NCBI RefSeq assembly: GCF_963677035.1
Contig: NZ_OY781472.1
Span: forward strand, 3,439,658-3,503,657
Direction of reading: 5' to 3'
From: an uncultured Hyphomonas sp.
Lineage (GTDB): Bacteria; Pseudomonadota; Alphaproteobacteria; Caulobacterales; Hyphomonadaceae
Length of the DNA stretch: 64,000 bases
Shown here: piece after piece, positions 44,567-54,269 of the stretch
Layout: every line of letters starts with the position of its first letter
Position numbering within the stretch: position 1 is the first letter of the stretch
Made by a program: the position numbers and the translations under genes
Notes under the pieces: model-generated
Databases searched by the model: none
What the model saw: the letters and a program-made list of their open reading frames with translations, nothing else
What the model was told of the DNA's origin: nothing

Positions 44567-44618
44567 TTTGTTCGAACTATCACACTCTTTGCCACGCGCA
44601 AGAAAAAAGGATGTCGAC

Positions 44619-46076
44619 GTGAAATACGCCATTGATCTCTTTGTGGACGGCAAACGACTGGCCGGAGACGGCGATACCGAATTCACCTCGGTGAACCCCG
44701 CCACCGGGGAAGCCATTGGCCGGTTCCGGGAAGCCAGCGACCGTCAGATTGAGTTGGCGGTCGACTCTGCCACCGCAGCCCAGAAAGACTGGGCTGCCTT
44801 TCCAGCCGAGGAACGCGGGCGCATCCTGCGCAAAGCGGCCGAGCTTCTCCGGGCCCGGAACGACGAACTTGCGCGCATAGAAGTTGACGACACCGGCAAG
44901 CCGATCGCTGAAGCCGCGACAGTGGATGTTCAGACTGGCGCAGATGCGATCGAGCATTATGCCAATCTCGCCGGCAGCCTGCAGGGCGAGTACCAGGATT
45001 TCGGCTACGGCTTTTACTACACCCGCCGTGAGCCCCTCGGGGTTTGTGCCGGGATCGGCGCCTGGAACTATCCTCTTCAGATTGCCTGTTGGAAGTCAGC
45101 CCCGGCGCTTGCCTGCGGCAATGCCATGATCTTCAAGCCGTCTGAACTGACACCGATTTCTGCGGTCCACCTGGCCGAAGTTTATTGTGAAGCGGGTGTC
45201 CCTCCCGGCGTGTTCAATGTCCTTCAGGGGGAACGCGGCCCCGGCGCTGCACTCTCAGAACATCCCGGTATCGCGAAAGTTTCCCTCACCGGCAGCGCAC
45301 CGACCGGCCGGAAGGTCATGGAAGCGGCCTCCCCGCGCCTGAAGCATGTCTCGCTGGAACTGGGTGGGAAATCGCCTTTCATCATTTTCGACGACGCAGA
45401 TCCCGAACACGCCGCGCGCCTGGCCATGTATGCGAATTTCCTGACCCAGGGCGAAATCTGCGCGAACGGAACACGCGTATTTATTCATGCCGCCATCTAT
45501 GATGCCGTTGTCGAGAAGATCCTGGAGAGAACAGCAAAATTGCGGGTCGGCTCCCCATCGGACCCGTCAACACAAATTGGTGCCCTCATTTCTGAGAACC
45601 ATCTCAATGTCGTTTCCGGCTTTGTCGAGCGGGCCTGGAGTGCAGGCGCCCGTGTCCTGGCAGGCGGTCATCGCGTCGAGGTCGCCGGGTGTGAGAATGG
45701 TTTCTTTTACGCTCCGACCGTTATCGGCGACAGCACCGACGACATGGAGCACGTCCGCGAAGAAATATTCGGCCCGGTGATGACACTCCTGAAATTCGAC
45801 ACCGAAGACGAAGTCATCAAACGCGCCAATGATTCCGACTATGGCCTCGCTGGTGGAGTGGTGACGAAAGACCTCACCCGAGCGCACCGTGTCGCTGCCT
45901 CTATCCAGACCGGCATGTTCTGGATCAACACATATCAGGCCCAGCCCATGCAAATCCCCTTTGGCGGATACAAACAGTCCGGCATCGGACGGGAAAATGG
46001 CTGGGATGTCCTGGATCAATATACCCAGAAGAAAAGCGTCTTTGTTCAAATGAAAGACGAAGAGCTTCCGTTCTGA
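44619..46076 (+). CDS. Betaine-aldehyde-dehydrogenase-like enzyme (BetB family)
   Basis: A 485-residue aldehyde dehydrogenase. The GTG at 44619 is preceded by AAGGA at a 7-base spacing and starts at the family N-terminus. The catalytic Cys is in QGEICANGTRVFIH and the Glu in LELGGKSPFIIFDDA; the Rossmann turn is GSAPTGRKVM. The end carries FGGYKQSGIGRENG, as in BetB. It would oxidise betaine aldehyde, or the aldehyde made by the GMC enzyme, with NAD+ in the cytoplasm. The next gene, 53 bases away, encodes a TonB receptor that may be in the same operon. Confidence 0.9.
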   Translation: MKYAIDLFVDGKRLAGDGDTEFTSVNPATGEAIGRFREASDRQIELAVDSATAAQKDWAAFPAEERGRILRKAAELLRARNDELARIEVDDTGKPIAEAATVDVQTGADAIEHYANLAGSLQGEYQDFGYGFYYTRREPLGVCAGIGAWNYPLQIACWKSAPALACGNAMIFKPSELTPISAVHLAEVYCEAGVPPGVFNVLQGERGPGAALSEHPGIAKVSLTGSAPTGRKVMEAASPRLKHVSLELGGKSPFIIFDDADPEHAARLAMYANFLTQGEICANGTRVFIHAAIYDAVVEKILERTAKLRVGSPSDPSTQIGALISENHLNVVSGFVERAWSAGARVLAGGHRVEVAGCENGFFYAPTVIGDSTDDMEHVREEIFGPVMTLLKFDTEDEVIKRANDSDYGLAGGVVTKDLTRAHRVAASIQTGMFWINTYQAQPMQIPFGGYKQSGIGRENGWDVLDQYTQKKSVFVQMKDEELPF

Positions 46077-46129
46077 GCAATTAAGCCCGGAACACACTGG
46101 AAGCACAGAAAAATCAAAGAGAGGAATTC

Positions 46130-48460
46130 ATGAGCCAATTCGCCCCGATGCCCCTGCTGGCCTGCGCGGTATCTATGACCGCCCTGACCGTTTTCATGCC
46201 GGCCAATGCCCAGGAAACCAAAGATACACCAAACAGCCGACGCGTCCTGGAGACTGTGCAGGTGACTGCCGAACGGCGTGAAGCCTCCCAGCAGGATGTC
46301 CCGGTCACAGTGACCTCGATCGGACAGACCCAGCTCGACGAGGGCAACTACCTCACAACAGAGGATCTGGCCCAGCAGGTTCCCGGCCTGCAAATCAAGT
46401 CCAGCTTCTCTGCCTCCAACCCGACCATCTTCATTCGCGGTGTTGGCATCAACGATTTCAATCCCGGCAACAGCGGCGCCATCGGCGTGATGGTCGATGA
46501 CCTCTTCTACAACTCCACGATCGGGCAGCTGTTTCAGCTTTACGATCTCGACCGGATCGAAGTTCTGAAGGGCCCGCAAGGCACGCTCTACGGCCGCAAC
46601 ACCACTGGCGGTGTGGTCAGCGTTCACACGGCGCGGCCGGGGTTTGAGCCCGGGGGCTTCATCAATGCGACCTATGGCCGTTTCAACCAGCTTGACCTGG
46701 AAGGCGCCATCGACATCCCGCTGAGCGACAAGCTCGCTGTGCGCCTTTCCGGCGTTTCGAACACGCGCGATGGCACACGGACGATCCTGTTTCCGGACGG
46801 AACCAGCGCCAAAAAGAATGACGTGGACTTTCAGGCGGTCCGCGGACAGGTTCTCTACACCCCCACCGACACGCTGGAGATCCTGGGGAAAGTGGAATAC
46901 GGCGCCAGCAGTGCGACCTCGCGGTCTTATGAAAGCCAGGGGCTCTTCAATTTCGGAACCGGCGGTTTTGGCGTACCTGACTTCAATGGCGTCTGCGGTG
47001 GGCGCAACGCGGCAATCTGCAGTGACGCGTTCGGCTATACAGATAATCCGGATCCGTACTCCGGATCGGAAAACATAAAGAGCACGCCGGAGGATGTGAA
47101 AACGGTCACCGCAGATCTCCAGATCAACTGGGATCTCGGCATGTTCAACCTCACCTCCGTCACCGGATATCTGAAAGCAGACCGGGAAGCGCTGCTGGAA
47201 GTCGACGCCTCTCCGAACCGGCTGACGGAAGAATACATCAATGACGGATCGGAACAGTACAGCCAGGAACTCCGCCTTGCATCGCAATGGGACGGCCGGA
47301 CCAGTTTGATCATGGGCGCCTTCTACCTGCAGGACAAACTGGCAGGTCAGGACTTTTTCGAACTCCTCGCAGACCTCAACCCGACTCCAGGCTCTGAGTA
47401 TTTCGATCCTGCGAACTTCATCGCGCGTTTCGACCGCATGTATACGCAAAAGACAGACACGTTCGCTGTCTTCGCCCAGACTGACTACGATCTCACCCCC
47501 CGGCTGACAGCAACGCTGGGCGCCCGGTTCACCTGGGAAGACCGCAACATCAAGCTGTTCTCCTATGCCGGCCCGGTTGACGCGGTTCCGCTGAGCCAGC
47601 CATCTCCGGTGTATTATCCACTCCTTGACGAGTCCGCCTATGGCCGGGACTCGATCTCCTTTGAAGAACCGACTTTCCGCGCCGCTTTGTCCTATGATGC
47701 GACCGATGACGTGATGCTCTACGGGTCGGTTTCCCGCGGCTTCAAAAGCGGCGGCTTCAATACCGGCGCGTCCAGCGATCCGGTGGAAGCCTCGATTGTC
47801 GATCCGGAACAACTGCTCGCCTATGAAGTCGGCGTGAAGTCCGAATGGTTCGCACACACACTGCGCGCCAATGCGTCGGCCTTTCTCTATGACTATAAAG
47901 ACCTTCAGGTCTTTGGTCTCGCGCCCAGCGGTGTGCCGACCCAAACCCTGTTCAATGCGGACAAGGCCAGCATCAAGGGTCTCGAATTCGACGTGACGTC
48001 CCTGCCCGTCGAGGGTCTGGAGCTCTCCCTTGCCGGCACCTATCTGGATGCCGAGTACGAAGACTTCGTCACCCCGATCGGCGAGGACTTCTCGGGCAAC
48101 CGGATGGTCGCCACACCGGAATGGAGCCTTGTCGCCCGGGCGCGCTATGAGAGCCAGCCAGTCTGGGATGACAAGCGCATCATTTTCGGCGTGGATGCAT
48201 CTTATACGGATGACCAGTTCTTTGACACGGCCAACACACCGCGCCTTGGCCAGGACTCCTATGTCCTGGCAAACGCCCGCATTGCCCTGAAGCCGGCAAG
48301 CGACCGCTGGGAACTTGCCGCCTTTATCAAGAACATCACGGACGAAGACTATATCGTCGACGCCTATGACGTTGCCGACTTCGGATTTGATGAACTCGTC
48401 TACGGTAACCCGCAAACCTATGGCGTCAGCCTGAGCTACCGGTTTGGGGCTGGCCGCTAA
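46130..48460 (+). CDS. TonB-dependent outer-membrane receptor 2
   Basis: A 776-residue receptor with a signal peptide ending PANA, a TonB-box-like ETVQVTAERREA, a plug with FIRGVGINDF and GPQGTLYGRNTTGGVV, and a barrel ending in SLSYRFGAGR. The GRNTTGG type is shared with receptor 3 and differs from receptors 1 and 4. It follows the BetB-like gene in the same orientation, after GAGAGGAA. Its position suggests uptake of the substrate of this locus, though choline itself needs no TonB receptor, so a larger choline-containing molecule is possible. Confidence 0.92.
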   Translation: MSQFAPMPLLACAVSMTALTVFMPANAQETKDTPNSRRVLETVQVTAERREASQQDVPVTVTSIGQTQLDEGNYLTTEDLAQQVPGLQIKSSFSASNPTIFIRGVGINDFNPGNSGAIGVMVDDLFYNSTIGQLFQLYDLDRIEVLKGPQGTLYGRNTTGGVVSVHTARPGFEPGGFINATYGRFNQLDLEGAIDIPLSDKLAVRLSGVSNTRDGTRTILFPDGTSAKKNDVDFQAVRGQVLYTPTDTLEILGKVEYGASSATSRSYESQGLFNFGTGGFGVPDFNGVCGGRNAAICSDAFGYTDNPDPYSGSENIKSTPEDVKTVTADLQINWDLGMFNLTSVTGYLKADREALLEVDASPNRLTEEYINDGSEQYSQELRLASQWDGRTSLIMGAFYLQDKLAGQDFFELLADLNPTPGSEYFDPANFIARFDRMYTQKTDTFAVFAQTDYDLTPRLTATLGARFTWEDRNIKLFSYAGPVDAVPLSQPSPVYYPLLDESAYGRDSISFEEPTFRAALSYDATDDVMLYGSVSRGFKSGGFNTGASSDPVEASIVDPEQLLAYEVGVKSEWFAHTLRANASAFLYDYKDLQVFGLAPSGVPTQTLFNADKASIKGLEFDVTSLPVEGLELSLAGTYLDAEYEDFVTPIGEDFSGNRMVATPEWSLVARARYESQPVWDDKRIIFGVDASYTDDQFFDTANTPRLGQDSYVLANARIALKPASDRWELAAFIKNITDEDYIVDAYDVADFGFDELVYGNPQTYGVSLSYRFGAGR

Positions 48461-48469
48461 AGTGCCTCA

Positions 48470-48499
48470 GGCGGGATGGTGGTAGAACGCCATCCCGCC
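48470..48499. terminator. Hairpin between TonB receptor 2 and repeat copy B
   Basis: GGCGGGATGG and CCATCCCGCC form a perfect 10-bp stem with a 10-base loop, 9 bases after the receptor stop. There is no T-run on either strand. It lies between convergent genes, just outside the left edge of repeat copy B, and may terminate both. Confidence 0.6.
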
Positions 48500-48503
48500 A
48501 GCA

Positions 48504-49195
48504 CGTCCGCCCGGAAACGCCCTGGCGCTCCGGCAAAATCCTGATTGTGGACGGGTTCAGCTCGTGTCCGCAGCGGGCCAGTCGCGCAGGGCTTCGATCA
48601 GCTGAACGGTGAGACCGCCGGAAACGATGCCGAGCGCGGCGGGCATCGCATGCGTCCTCGGGACAGGTACGATATAGGGTCTGGCCTCACCGTCAGCCTT
48701 CCAACGCTGGATCGTGCGCGCCAGACACTTCGCCCGGCGTTTGCAGAATTTCAGCGTCTCCAGCATGGCTTCCCAGCGGGCGATCAGCGGTGCGGCGGGC
48801 ACAGGTCCGCGCGTCGGCACCGTGATCGGGCCATGCAGAAAATCCGGGGTTTCGCCCGCAGGCATCGGCAGGACGGAAAAGAAGGCCTTGCGCGCGTCCG
48901 GCTCGCCCTCAGTCTTTTCGAAATAATTACTTCCCGTGCGCGGCTTTACCGGCGCCAGCTCCACCTGCAGGGCCAGAAGGAAGATCAGACGGCGGAGCAG
49001 TACGGCCAGCCGTTTCAGCTCCGCCGAGATACGGCGCTTGACTGTCTTTGAGATCCGTTCCGGATATCTGAACAGACCGGCCTTCACGCCGGTCTGGGCC
49101 ACCGCGAGAGCGATGGTGTTGTAAGCCTGTGTGAGGAATCCGGTGGAATATGTCATGCCGGGGAGACTGGCATCGGGACTTATCGGGTGGATTGA
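48504..49195. repeat. Long direct repeat, copy B
   Basis: This is the second copy of the segment at 1-694, in the same orientation, so the two are direct repeats with about 47.8 kb between them. The left edge falls a few bases after a hairpin. The right edge follows TTATCGGGTGGATTGA, after which the copies diverge into unrelated sequence (GGCCGTCTG here). The high identity would allow homologous recombination between them. Confidence 0.9.
48557..49156 (-). CDS. Conserved hypothetical protein, repeat-borne copy B
   Basis: The 199-residue twin of the protein at 56-655. By eye the differences are I14T, P36S, V43I, D46E, I52V, A82T, A154D and L195A (positions approximate). Most base differences between the genes are silent, which indicates selection on the protein. 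It is convergent with TonB receptor 2. The function is unknown and there is no export signal. Confidence 0.75.
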   Translation of the reverse strand: MTYSTGFLTQAYNTIALAVAQTGVKAGLFRYPERISKTVKRRISAELKRLAVLLRRLIFLLALQVELAPVKPRTGSNYFEKTEGEPDARKAFFSVLPMPAGETPDFLHGPITVPTRGPVPAAPLIARWEAMLETLKFCKRRAKCLARTIQRWKADGEARPYIVPVPRTHAMPAALGIVSGGLTVQLIEALRDWPAADTS

Positions 49196-49399
49196 GGCCG
49201 TCTGTTTCTGCGTGATCTGCAGCCGGTCCGGGCCGCAGGCCTGCGGATATCGCTGCGCTTATCCCCTTCCAGAAAGCGGCGCTCGCGCGCAGAAAGCCCC
49301 ATCCGGCTCGGATTTGGCACCTCTGGCCGGTCCATCCGACCTTTGTCTCACAGGCGGCAAATCCGGATCCATATTCCCTGCGACAGGAAATCCCTGTAT

Positions 49400-50476
49400 A
49401 TGAAGGGCATGAATACCCCTCGTACAAATCGCAGAGTTGTCTTCGAGATCGGTCAGATCGCACCAATTCTGAATTGGGCGGGGAGCGAGGGCGTCGATGT
49501 GGACCGGATCATCAGCCGGATCGGCCTGATACCGGGTGTCCTTCAGGATGCCCCGAACACAAAACTGCCACTGGCCGATTATTTCCGTGTCCAGTCCGAG
49601 ATTGCCAGATCGCTTGACGACCTCACGGCGCAATTGTCCGAGCGCAAGCTCCTCTATCAGAGCGGATCCTTCGTGCTGTCTCAGATGAAGACCGCCCGGA
49701 CCCTGCAGGACAATATCCGCAACCTCGCCTCCTATTTCAACATGCTGCATGGCGGGAATTACAATCTGGTCCGCCAGAGCGGCGACACGCTGACCCTTAT
49801 CCTCAATGACTCGGAATTCCCCTACCGGTTCCGGGACGATGAAGTGCTGACCCATTTTGTCCGGGATGCCTTGCTGATCAAGGTTTATTGCCTGCTGGAC
49901 AGCCTGACAGGCGGCGTCGCCGGCAAGGCCCTGACCCGCGTCTCCCTTGTCCGGCGTCGTCAGGGCGTCGAAGACACTCTCACCTCTTTCTGGGAAGTTC
50001 CGGTTCAGTATACCAACACTGTGTACGAACTTGTTTTCGATTACGACATTGCCTGCCAGCAGATCGCGCCGGAGACGAATGCCGATCTGAGCGCCGACGG
50101 TATTTTCTCAAGGGTCATCCAACACCTCGAAACCCTTGAGCCGGAGACAGACACCCGGCCCTTTGCCATTCGTACGGAAGACCTGATCGCAGAGGGGCTG
50201 GAAACGCAGCAGGCCGTCGCCGATTCCTTTGGCATAAGCGTCGCAACCCTCAGGCGGCGGCTGAGCGAAGAACATACATCCTTCCGCGACCTGTTGCTGA
50301 ACCACCGCATGGACCGCGCCGATGCCCTGCTCACCCGCGGCACGACGGTAAATCAGGTTTCAGAACAGCTCGGCTATTCCGATGTCCGGGCCTTTAACCG
50401 CGCCTTCAAGAAAATGCGGGGCGTTTCACCCGCCGTCTTTGCCCGTAAAGGGGACATTATAAACGAACGCGCGTGA
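49400..50476 (+). CDS. AraC-family transcriptional regulator
   Basis: A 358-residue regulator. Residues about 1-240 are an Arabinose_bd-like sensor region as in OruR/AraC types (RIGLIPGVLQDAPNTKLPLADYFRVQ near the start, positions 49515-49590). The C-terminal double helix-turn-helix is VADSFGISVATLRRRLSEEHTSFRDLL and VNQVSEQLGYSDVRAFNRAFKKMRGVSP. The start is either ATG 49400 or ATG 49409; AGGAA precedes the first. It lies just upstream of TonB receptor 3 on the same strand and probably activates that locus. Confidence 0.88.
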   Translation: MKGMNTPRTNRRVVFEIGQIAPILNWAGSEGVDVDRIISRIGLIPGVLQDAPNTKLPLADYFRVQSEIARSLDDLTAQLSERKLLYQSGSFVLSQMKTARTLQDNIRNLASYFNMLHGGNYNLVRQSGDTLTLILNDSEFPYRFRDDEVLTHFVRDALLIKVYCLLDSLTGGVAGKALTRVSLVRRRQGVEDTLTSFWEVPVQYTNTVYELVFDYDIACQQIAPETNADLSADGIFSRVIQHLETLEPETDTRPFAIRTEDLIAEGLETQQAVADSFGISVATLRRRLSEEHTSFRDLLLNHRMDRADALLTRGTTVNQVSEQLGYSDVRAFNRAFKKMRGVSPAVFARKGDIINERA

Positions 50477-50573
50477 GCGAAAGTGTTCACCCGGCCTGAG
50501 CCGTCCCGTCATCGAACTGCGGGGCGTCTTCTGACTAACTCCCGAAAAATACGATAAACTGCGGGAGGAAATC

Positions 50574-52871
50574 GTGAAGCACCAAAAGTTTGACACGTTG
50601 AAGTTCGGCCTGGTTTCAGCGATTGCGCTGACCGGGGGCCAATATCACGCCTGGGCGCAGGACGCTGATGACAAGGCAAAAGACACCACACGCACACTCA
50701 ATCAGGTGACGGTGACGGCGCAGCGGCGCGAACAGGACCTCCAGGAGGTTCCGCTTTCGGTGACGGCCATCGGCGCCGAACGCCTGGAAATTACAGGCGC
50801 TGTCGATATCACATCCATCCAGCGCTCGACCCCGAACGCGACCATCGAAGTTGCGCGCGGCTCGAACTCGACGCTCATCGCGTTTATCCGCGGTGTCGGC
50901 CAGCAAGACCCGCTCTGGGGCTTCGAACCCGGCGTCGGCCTTTACGTCGACGACGTCTATATCGCCCGGCCTCAGGGCGCGATCCTCGACATTTTCGACG
51001 TCGAACGCGTGGAAGTTCTCCGCGGGCCGCAGGGCACGCTCTACGGCCGCAACACGATTGGCGGCGCGATCAAATATGTCACCAAGCCGCTCAGCAACGA
51101 ACCGGATCTGAGGGTAAAAGCCAATCTCGGCAATTACAGCCAGGCGGATGTCATCGTCACCGCGTCAACGCCGCTCAGCGACACATTCGCTGTTGGCGGG
51201 GCGATCGCGAAATATACACGGGACGGGTACGGCAAGAACCTCAACACCGGCGCCGAACACTACGACAAGGACCTGCTGGCCTATCGCCTCAGCGCCGACT
51301 GGAACCCGACTGACAATTTCCTGCTACGCTTTGCTTACGACAAGTCACAGGACGATTCCAACGCAAAGCACGGCCATCGCCTCCTTCCGAGTGCAGATGG
51401 AACCATTCCGGTGACCAGCAATGTTTACGACACAAGGGCGGGCATCGGCGACAAGAACTCGGTTGAGACGGAAGGCTACTCGCTGACCGCGCAATGGGAT
51501 GTGAACGACATCGTCACGCTGAAGTCGATCACGGCCTATCGCGAGGGGTCAACCGTGACGCCCATCGACTTCGATGCCCTGCCGCAGCCGGACTTCGATG
51601 TGCCGGCGGACTATAATGATGACCAGTTCTCGCAGGAGTTCCAGCTTCTCTACAATAACGGCCCACTCAGCGGCGTTGCCGGCATCTATTATCTGGATGG
51701 GAATGCCGACGGCGCATTTGACGTCATCCTCAGCGCGCTTGGCGTCACCATCTACCAGGCTGGCAAGCAGGAGAAAGAGAACTTCTCCGTCTATGGCGAC
51801 TTTACCTATGAGCTGAGCGACAAGTGGAGCGTTTCGCTTGGCGGGCGCTACACCGAGGACAAGACGACGGCAGACGTGCTGCGTGAAGCCTGGCTGGGCC
51901 TGGGGTCGGGCGCGTTCGATCCATCGAACACGACCTCGCTCTTCCTGGCCACGCAGACTGACTATAAGGGCGTCGAGCGGAAGGACGACCAGTTCACGCC
52001 GCGCGTGTCCGTGTCGTACAAACCGGCTGACAATCTGAACCTGTACGCAACCTATGCGCAGGGCTTCAAAGCGGGCGGCTTCGATCCGCGTGCCCGGGAA
52101 GACCTCGACCCGACCGGCCTGTCCCGTCTGGGCTTCGGACCGGAACAGGTCGACTCCTACGAGCTGGGCCTGAAAGGCTCCTTCTTCGGAGACAGCCTCC
52201 TGCTCAACACAGCCGTGTTCTTCGCGGACTATACCGATCAGCAGATCACCGTGCAGAGCGGGGCCGACACCAACAATGATGGCGTCAACGACACCTTCGT
52301 CTCGTCCGTGTTCAATGCGGGAGCGTCGGAATACAAGGGCCTGGAAATCGAAGGCACCTGGTTTGCGACCGACAATCTGACGTTTTTTGCAACGCTCGGC
52401 TATATCGACGCGAAGATCAACGAGATCCTGTCGGGCGGGACGAACGTCGCCAGTTCCTTTGTGACACAGAACACGCCGGAACTGCAGGGCCAGATCTCTG
52501 CCAATTATATATATGATCTTGGCGCCGATCGCGGTGAGCTGTCCCTGACCGGATCTGTCTCGGGCCGTGACAAATACTATCTGTTCAACGTCCCGAACGA
52601 AGGCTTCCCGGCCGGGCAAAATGTGATCTTCGCAGGCGGCGGGCCGAAGCTCGACCCGTCCGGCTACTATCTGTTCGACCTCAGCGCCGTCTGGACCTCG
52701 CCCTCCGGCAAATACCGGGTTGGCGTGCATGGCCGGAACCTGACCGATCAGGAATACCGCGTGGCAGCCTATAACTTCGTGACCCCGAGCCAGCTCGGCC
52801 TCGACTCTGCCTACTCGGCCTTCTACGGCCCGCCGCGGACGTTCACCGTTTCTCTTTCAGCCGACTTCTGA
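50574..52871 (+). CDS. TonB-dependent outer-membrane receptor 3
   Basis: A 765-residue receptor starting with GTG behind GGGAGGAA. It has a signal peptide ending AWAQ, a TonB-box-like NQVTVTAQRREQ, a plug with FIRGVGQQDP and GPQGTLYGRNTIGGAI, and a barrel ending TVSLSADF. It resembles SusC-independent sphingomonad-type receptors. An MFS transporter and an alpha/beta hydrolase follow in the same direction, which suggests that one substrate is moved through both membranes and then hydrolysed. Confidence 0.92.
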   Translation: MKHQKFDTLKFGLVSAIALTGGQYHAWAQDADDKAKDTTRTLNQVTVTAQRREQDLQEVPLSVTAIGAERLEITGAVDITSIQRSTPNATIEVARGSNSTLIAFIRGVGQQDPLWGFEPGVGLYVDDVYIARPQGAILDIFDVERVEVLRGPQGTLYGRNTIGGAIKYVTKPLSNEPDLRVKANLGNYSQADVIVTASTPLSDTFAVGGAIAKYTRDGYGKNLNTGAEHYDKDLLAYRLSADWNPTDNFLLRFAYDKSQDDSNAKHGHRLLPSADGTIPVTSNVYDTRAGIGDKNSVETEGYSLTAQWDVNDIVTLKSITAYREGSTVTPIDFDALPQPDFDVPADYNDDQFSQEFQLLYNNGPLSGVAGIYYLDGNADGAFDVILSALGVTIYQAGKQEKENFSVYGDFTYELSDKWSVSLGGRYTEDKTTADVLREAWLGLGSGAFDPSNTTSLFLATQTDYKGVERKDDQFTPRVSVSYKPADNLNLYATYAQGFKAGGFDPRAREDLDPTGLSRLGFGPEQVDSYELGLKGSFFGDSLLLNTAVFFADYTDQQITVQSGADTNNDGVNDTFVSSVFNAGASEYKGLEIEGTWFATDNLTFFATLGYIDAKINEILSGGTNVASSFVTQNTPELQGQISANYIYDLGADRGELSLTGSVSGRDKYYLFNVPNEGFPAGQNVIFAGGGPKLDPSGYYLFDLSAVWTSPSGKYRVGVHGRNLTDQEYRVAAYNFVTPSQLGLDSAYSAFYGPPRTFTVSLSADF

Positions 52872-52888
52872 GGCAGGCTGTGGGGACT

Positions 52889-52926
52889 GCCGGCATGCGG
52901 ACCACCCTCCCGGTTCGCATGCCGGC
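52889..52926. terminator. Hairpin between TonB receptor 3 and MFS transporter
   Basis: GCCGGCATGCG and CGCATGCCGGC form a perfect 11-bp stem around a 16-base loop. No T-run follows. It lies 17 bases after the receptor stop and 44 bases before the MFS start and may lower expression of the downstream genes or stabilise the receptor mRNA end. Confidence 0.5.
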
Positions 52927-52970
52927 CTGCGGTTTGATGCCGGCGGCAACGCCCAGGAAGGATCGGAAAC

Positions 52971-54269
52971 ATGACGCTGAACACGTCTTCACCGAAAGCA
53001 AGCATGATGGGCACGTCGAGCCGGGCATATGTGCTCGCGCTGCTGACGCTGGTCTATACGTTCAACCATATCGACCGCCAGATTCTCGTCATCCTGCTGG
53101 AGCCGATCAAGGCGGACCTGAACCTGAACGATACACAGCTCGGCTTGCTTTCCGGGCTCGCCTTCGCCGCGTTCTATGCGACGCTGGGCATTCCGATTGC
53201 CATGTGGGCAGACCGGGGTGACCGCCGGAACATCATAACGCTCGCGCTCGCTGTCTGGTCCGGCATGACGGCGTTTTCCGGGCTGGCACAGAATTACTGG
53301 CACCTTCTGATCGCCCGCATGGGCGTGGGGGTCGGCGAGGCTGGCGGAACACCGCCCGCAACCTCGATCATCTCGGACCTCTATGGACCTAAGGAACGCG
53401 CCACCGCTCTCGGAATCTACACCACCGGAATCGGCATCGGCATTCTTGCCGGTTTCATCATCGGCGGGATCGTCTATGAGGCCTGGGGCTGGCGGGCGGC
53501 CTTCTTTCTTGCAGGTATTCCCGGCCTGTTGCTGGCCTTGCTGGTGCGCTTCACCTTGAAAGAACCTGTCCGGGGCGCTGTTGAAGCCCGCTCCGATGCG
53601 GGCCAGGCGCCGACGCTCAAACAAACCCTGGCATTCATTGGTGGACAAACATCTTTCCTTTTCCTGCTCGCCGGGTGTTGCCTGATCTGTATTTCGGCAA
53701 ATGCGTTCCTGGTGTTCACTTCCAGCCACCTGCAACGGACGTATGGTGTCGGCCCGGGTGATGTCTCGATTCCCCTGGGTATCCTGATTGGCGGCGTTGG
53801 CGGCGTGGGGGCGGTCGTTGTCGGCCGGCTATGCGACCGGTTGTCGGCAAACGATCTGAGGTGGCGGCCCTGGACCATTGCAGCCTGCGCGGCCCTCGCC
53901 CTGCCCTTTGCCTGGATGTTCCTTCAGGCGCCCAGCATCGAACTGGCCTATGCCTGGAACATTGTTCCAAGCTTCATCGGCCTTGTTTACGCAAGCATCG
54001 CCTACACCGCGTCACAGGAACTTGTCGGCCTGCGTATGCGCTCGTTTGCGTCCGCGTTCATGCTGTTCTGCCTGACCCTTATCGGGATCGGCGGCGGTCC
54101 CACGCTGGCAGGCTGGCTCAGCACCCATTTCTCGGAGGCCGGTTCAACAACGCCCCTCAAATCCGCCCTCGAAATCATTCTGGCTTTGAACGCCGTGAGT
54201 GTCGTGTTTCTGTTCCTGTCGGGACGGACCTATGACCGGGATGCGAAGCGCGCGGCCGCAACCTCATGA
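52971..54269 (+). CDS. MFS transporter (Spns-like)
   Basis: A 432-residue transporter with about 12 hydrophobic segments. Diagnostic features are FNHIDRQILVILLEPIKADLNLND at the start (with the DRQ motif), MWADRGDRRNII in the loop between helices 2 and 3, and VGVGEAGGTPPATSIISD (positions near 53060-53380). This subgroup of inner-membrane symporters is often beside TonB receptors and hydrolases in alphaproteobacteria. AGGAAGGAT precedes the ATG. It overlaps the hydrolase gene by 4 bases. Confidence 0.9.
   Translation: MTLNTSSPKASMMGTSSRAYVLALLTLVYTFNHIDRQILVILLEPIKADLNLNDTQLGLLSGLAFAAFYATLGIPIAMWADRGDRRNIITLALAVWSGMTAFSGLAQNYWHLLIARMGVGVGEAGGTPPATSIISDLYGPKERATALGIYTTGIGIGILAGFIIGGIVYEAWGWRAAFFLAGIPGLLLALLVRFTLKEPVRGAVEARSDAGQAPTLKQTLAFIGGQTSFLFLLAGCCLICISANAFLVFTSSHLQRTYGVGPGDVSIPLGILIGGVGGVGAVVVGRLCDRLSANDLRWRPWTIAACAALALPFAWMFLQAPSIELAYAWNIVPSFIGLVYASIAYTASQELVGLRMRSFASAFMLFCLTLIGIGGGPTLAGWLSTHFSEAGSTTPLKSALEIILALNAVSVVFLFLSGRTYDRDAKRAAATS

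Noticed and set aside
46046..48415. 789-codon frame antisense to TonB receptor 2
   Set aside because: It is a shadow of the receptor frame with no recognisable domain or start site.
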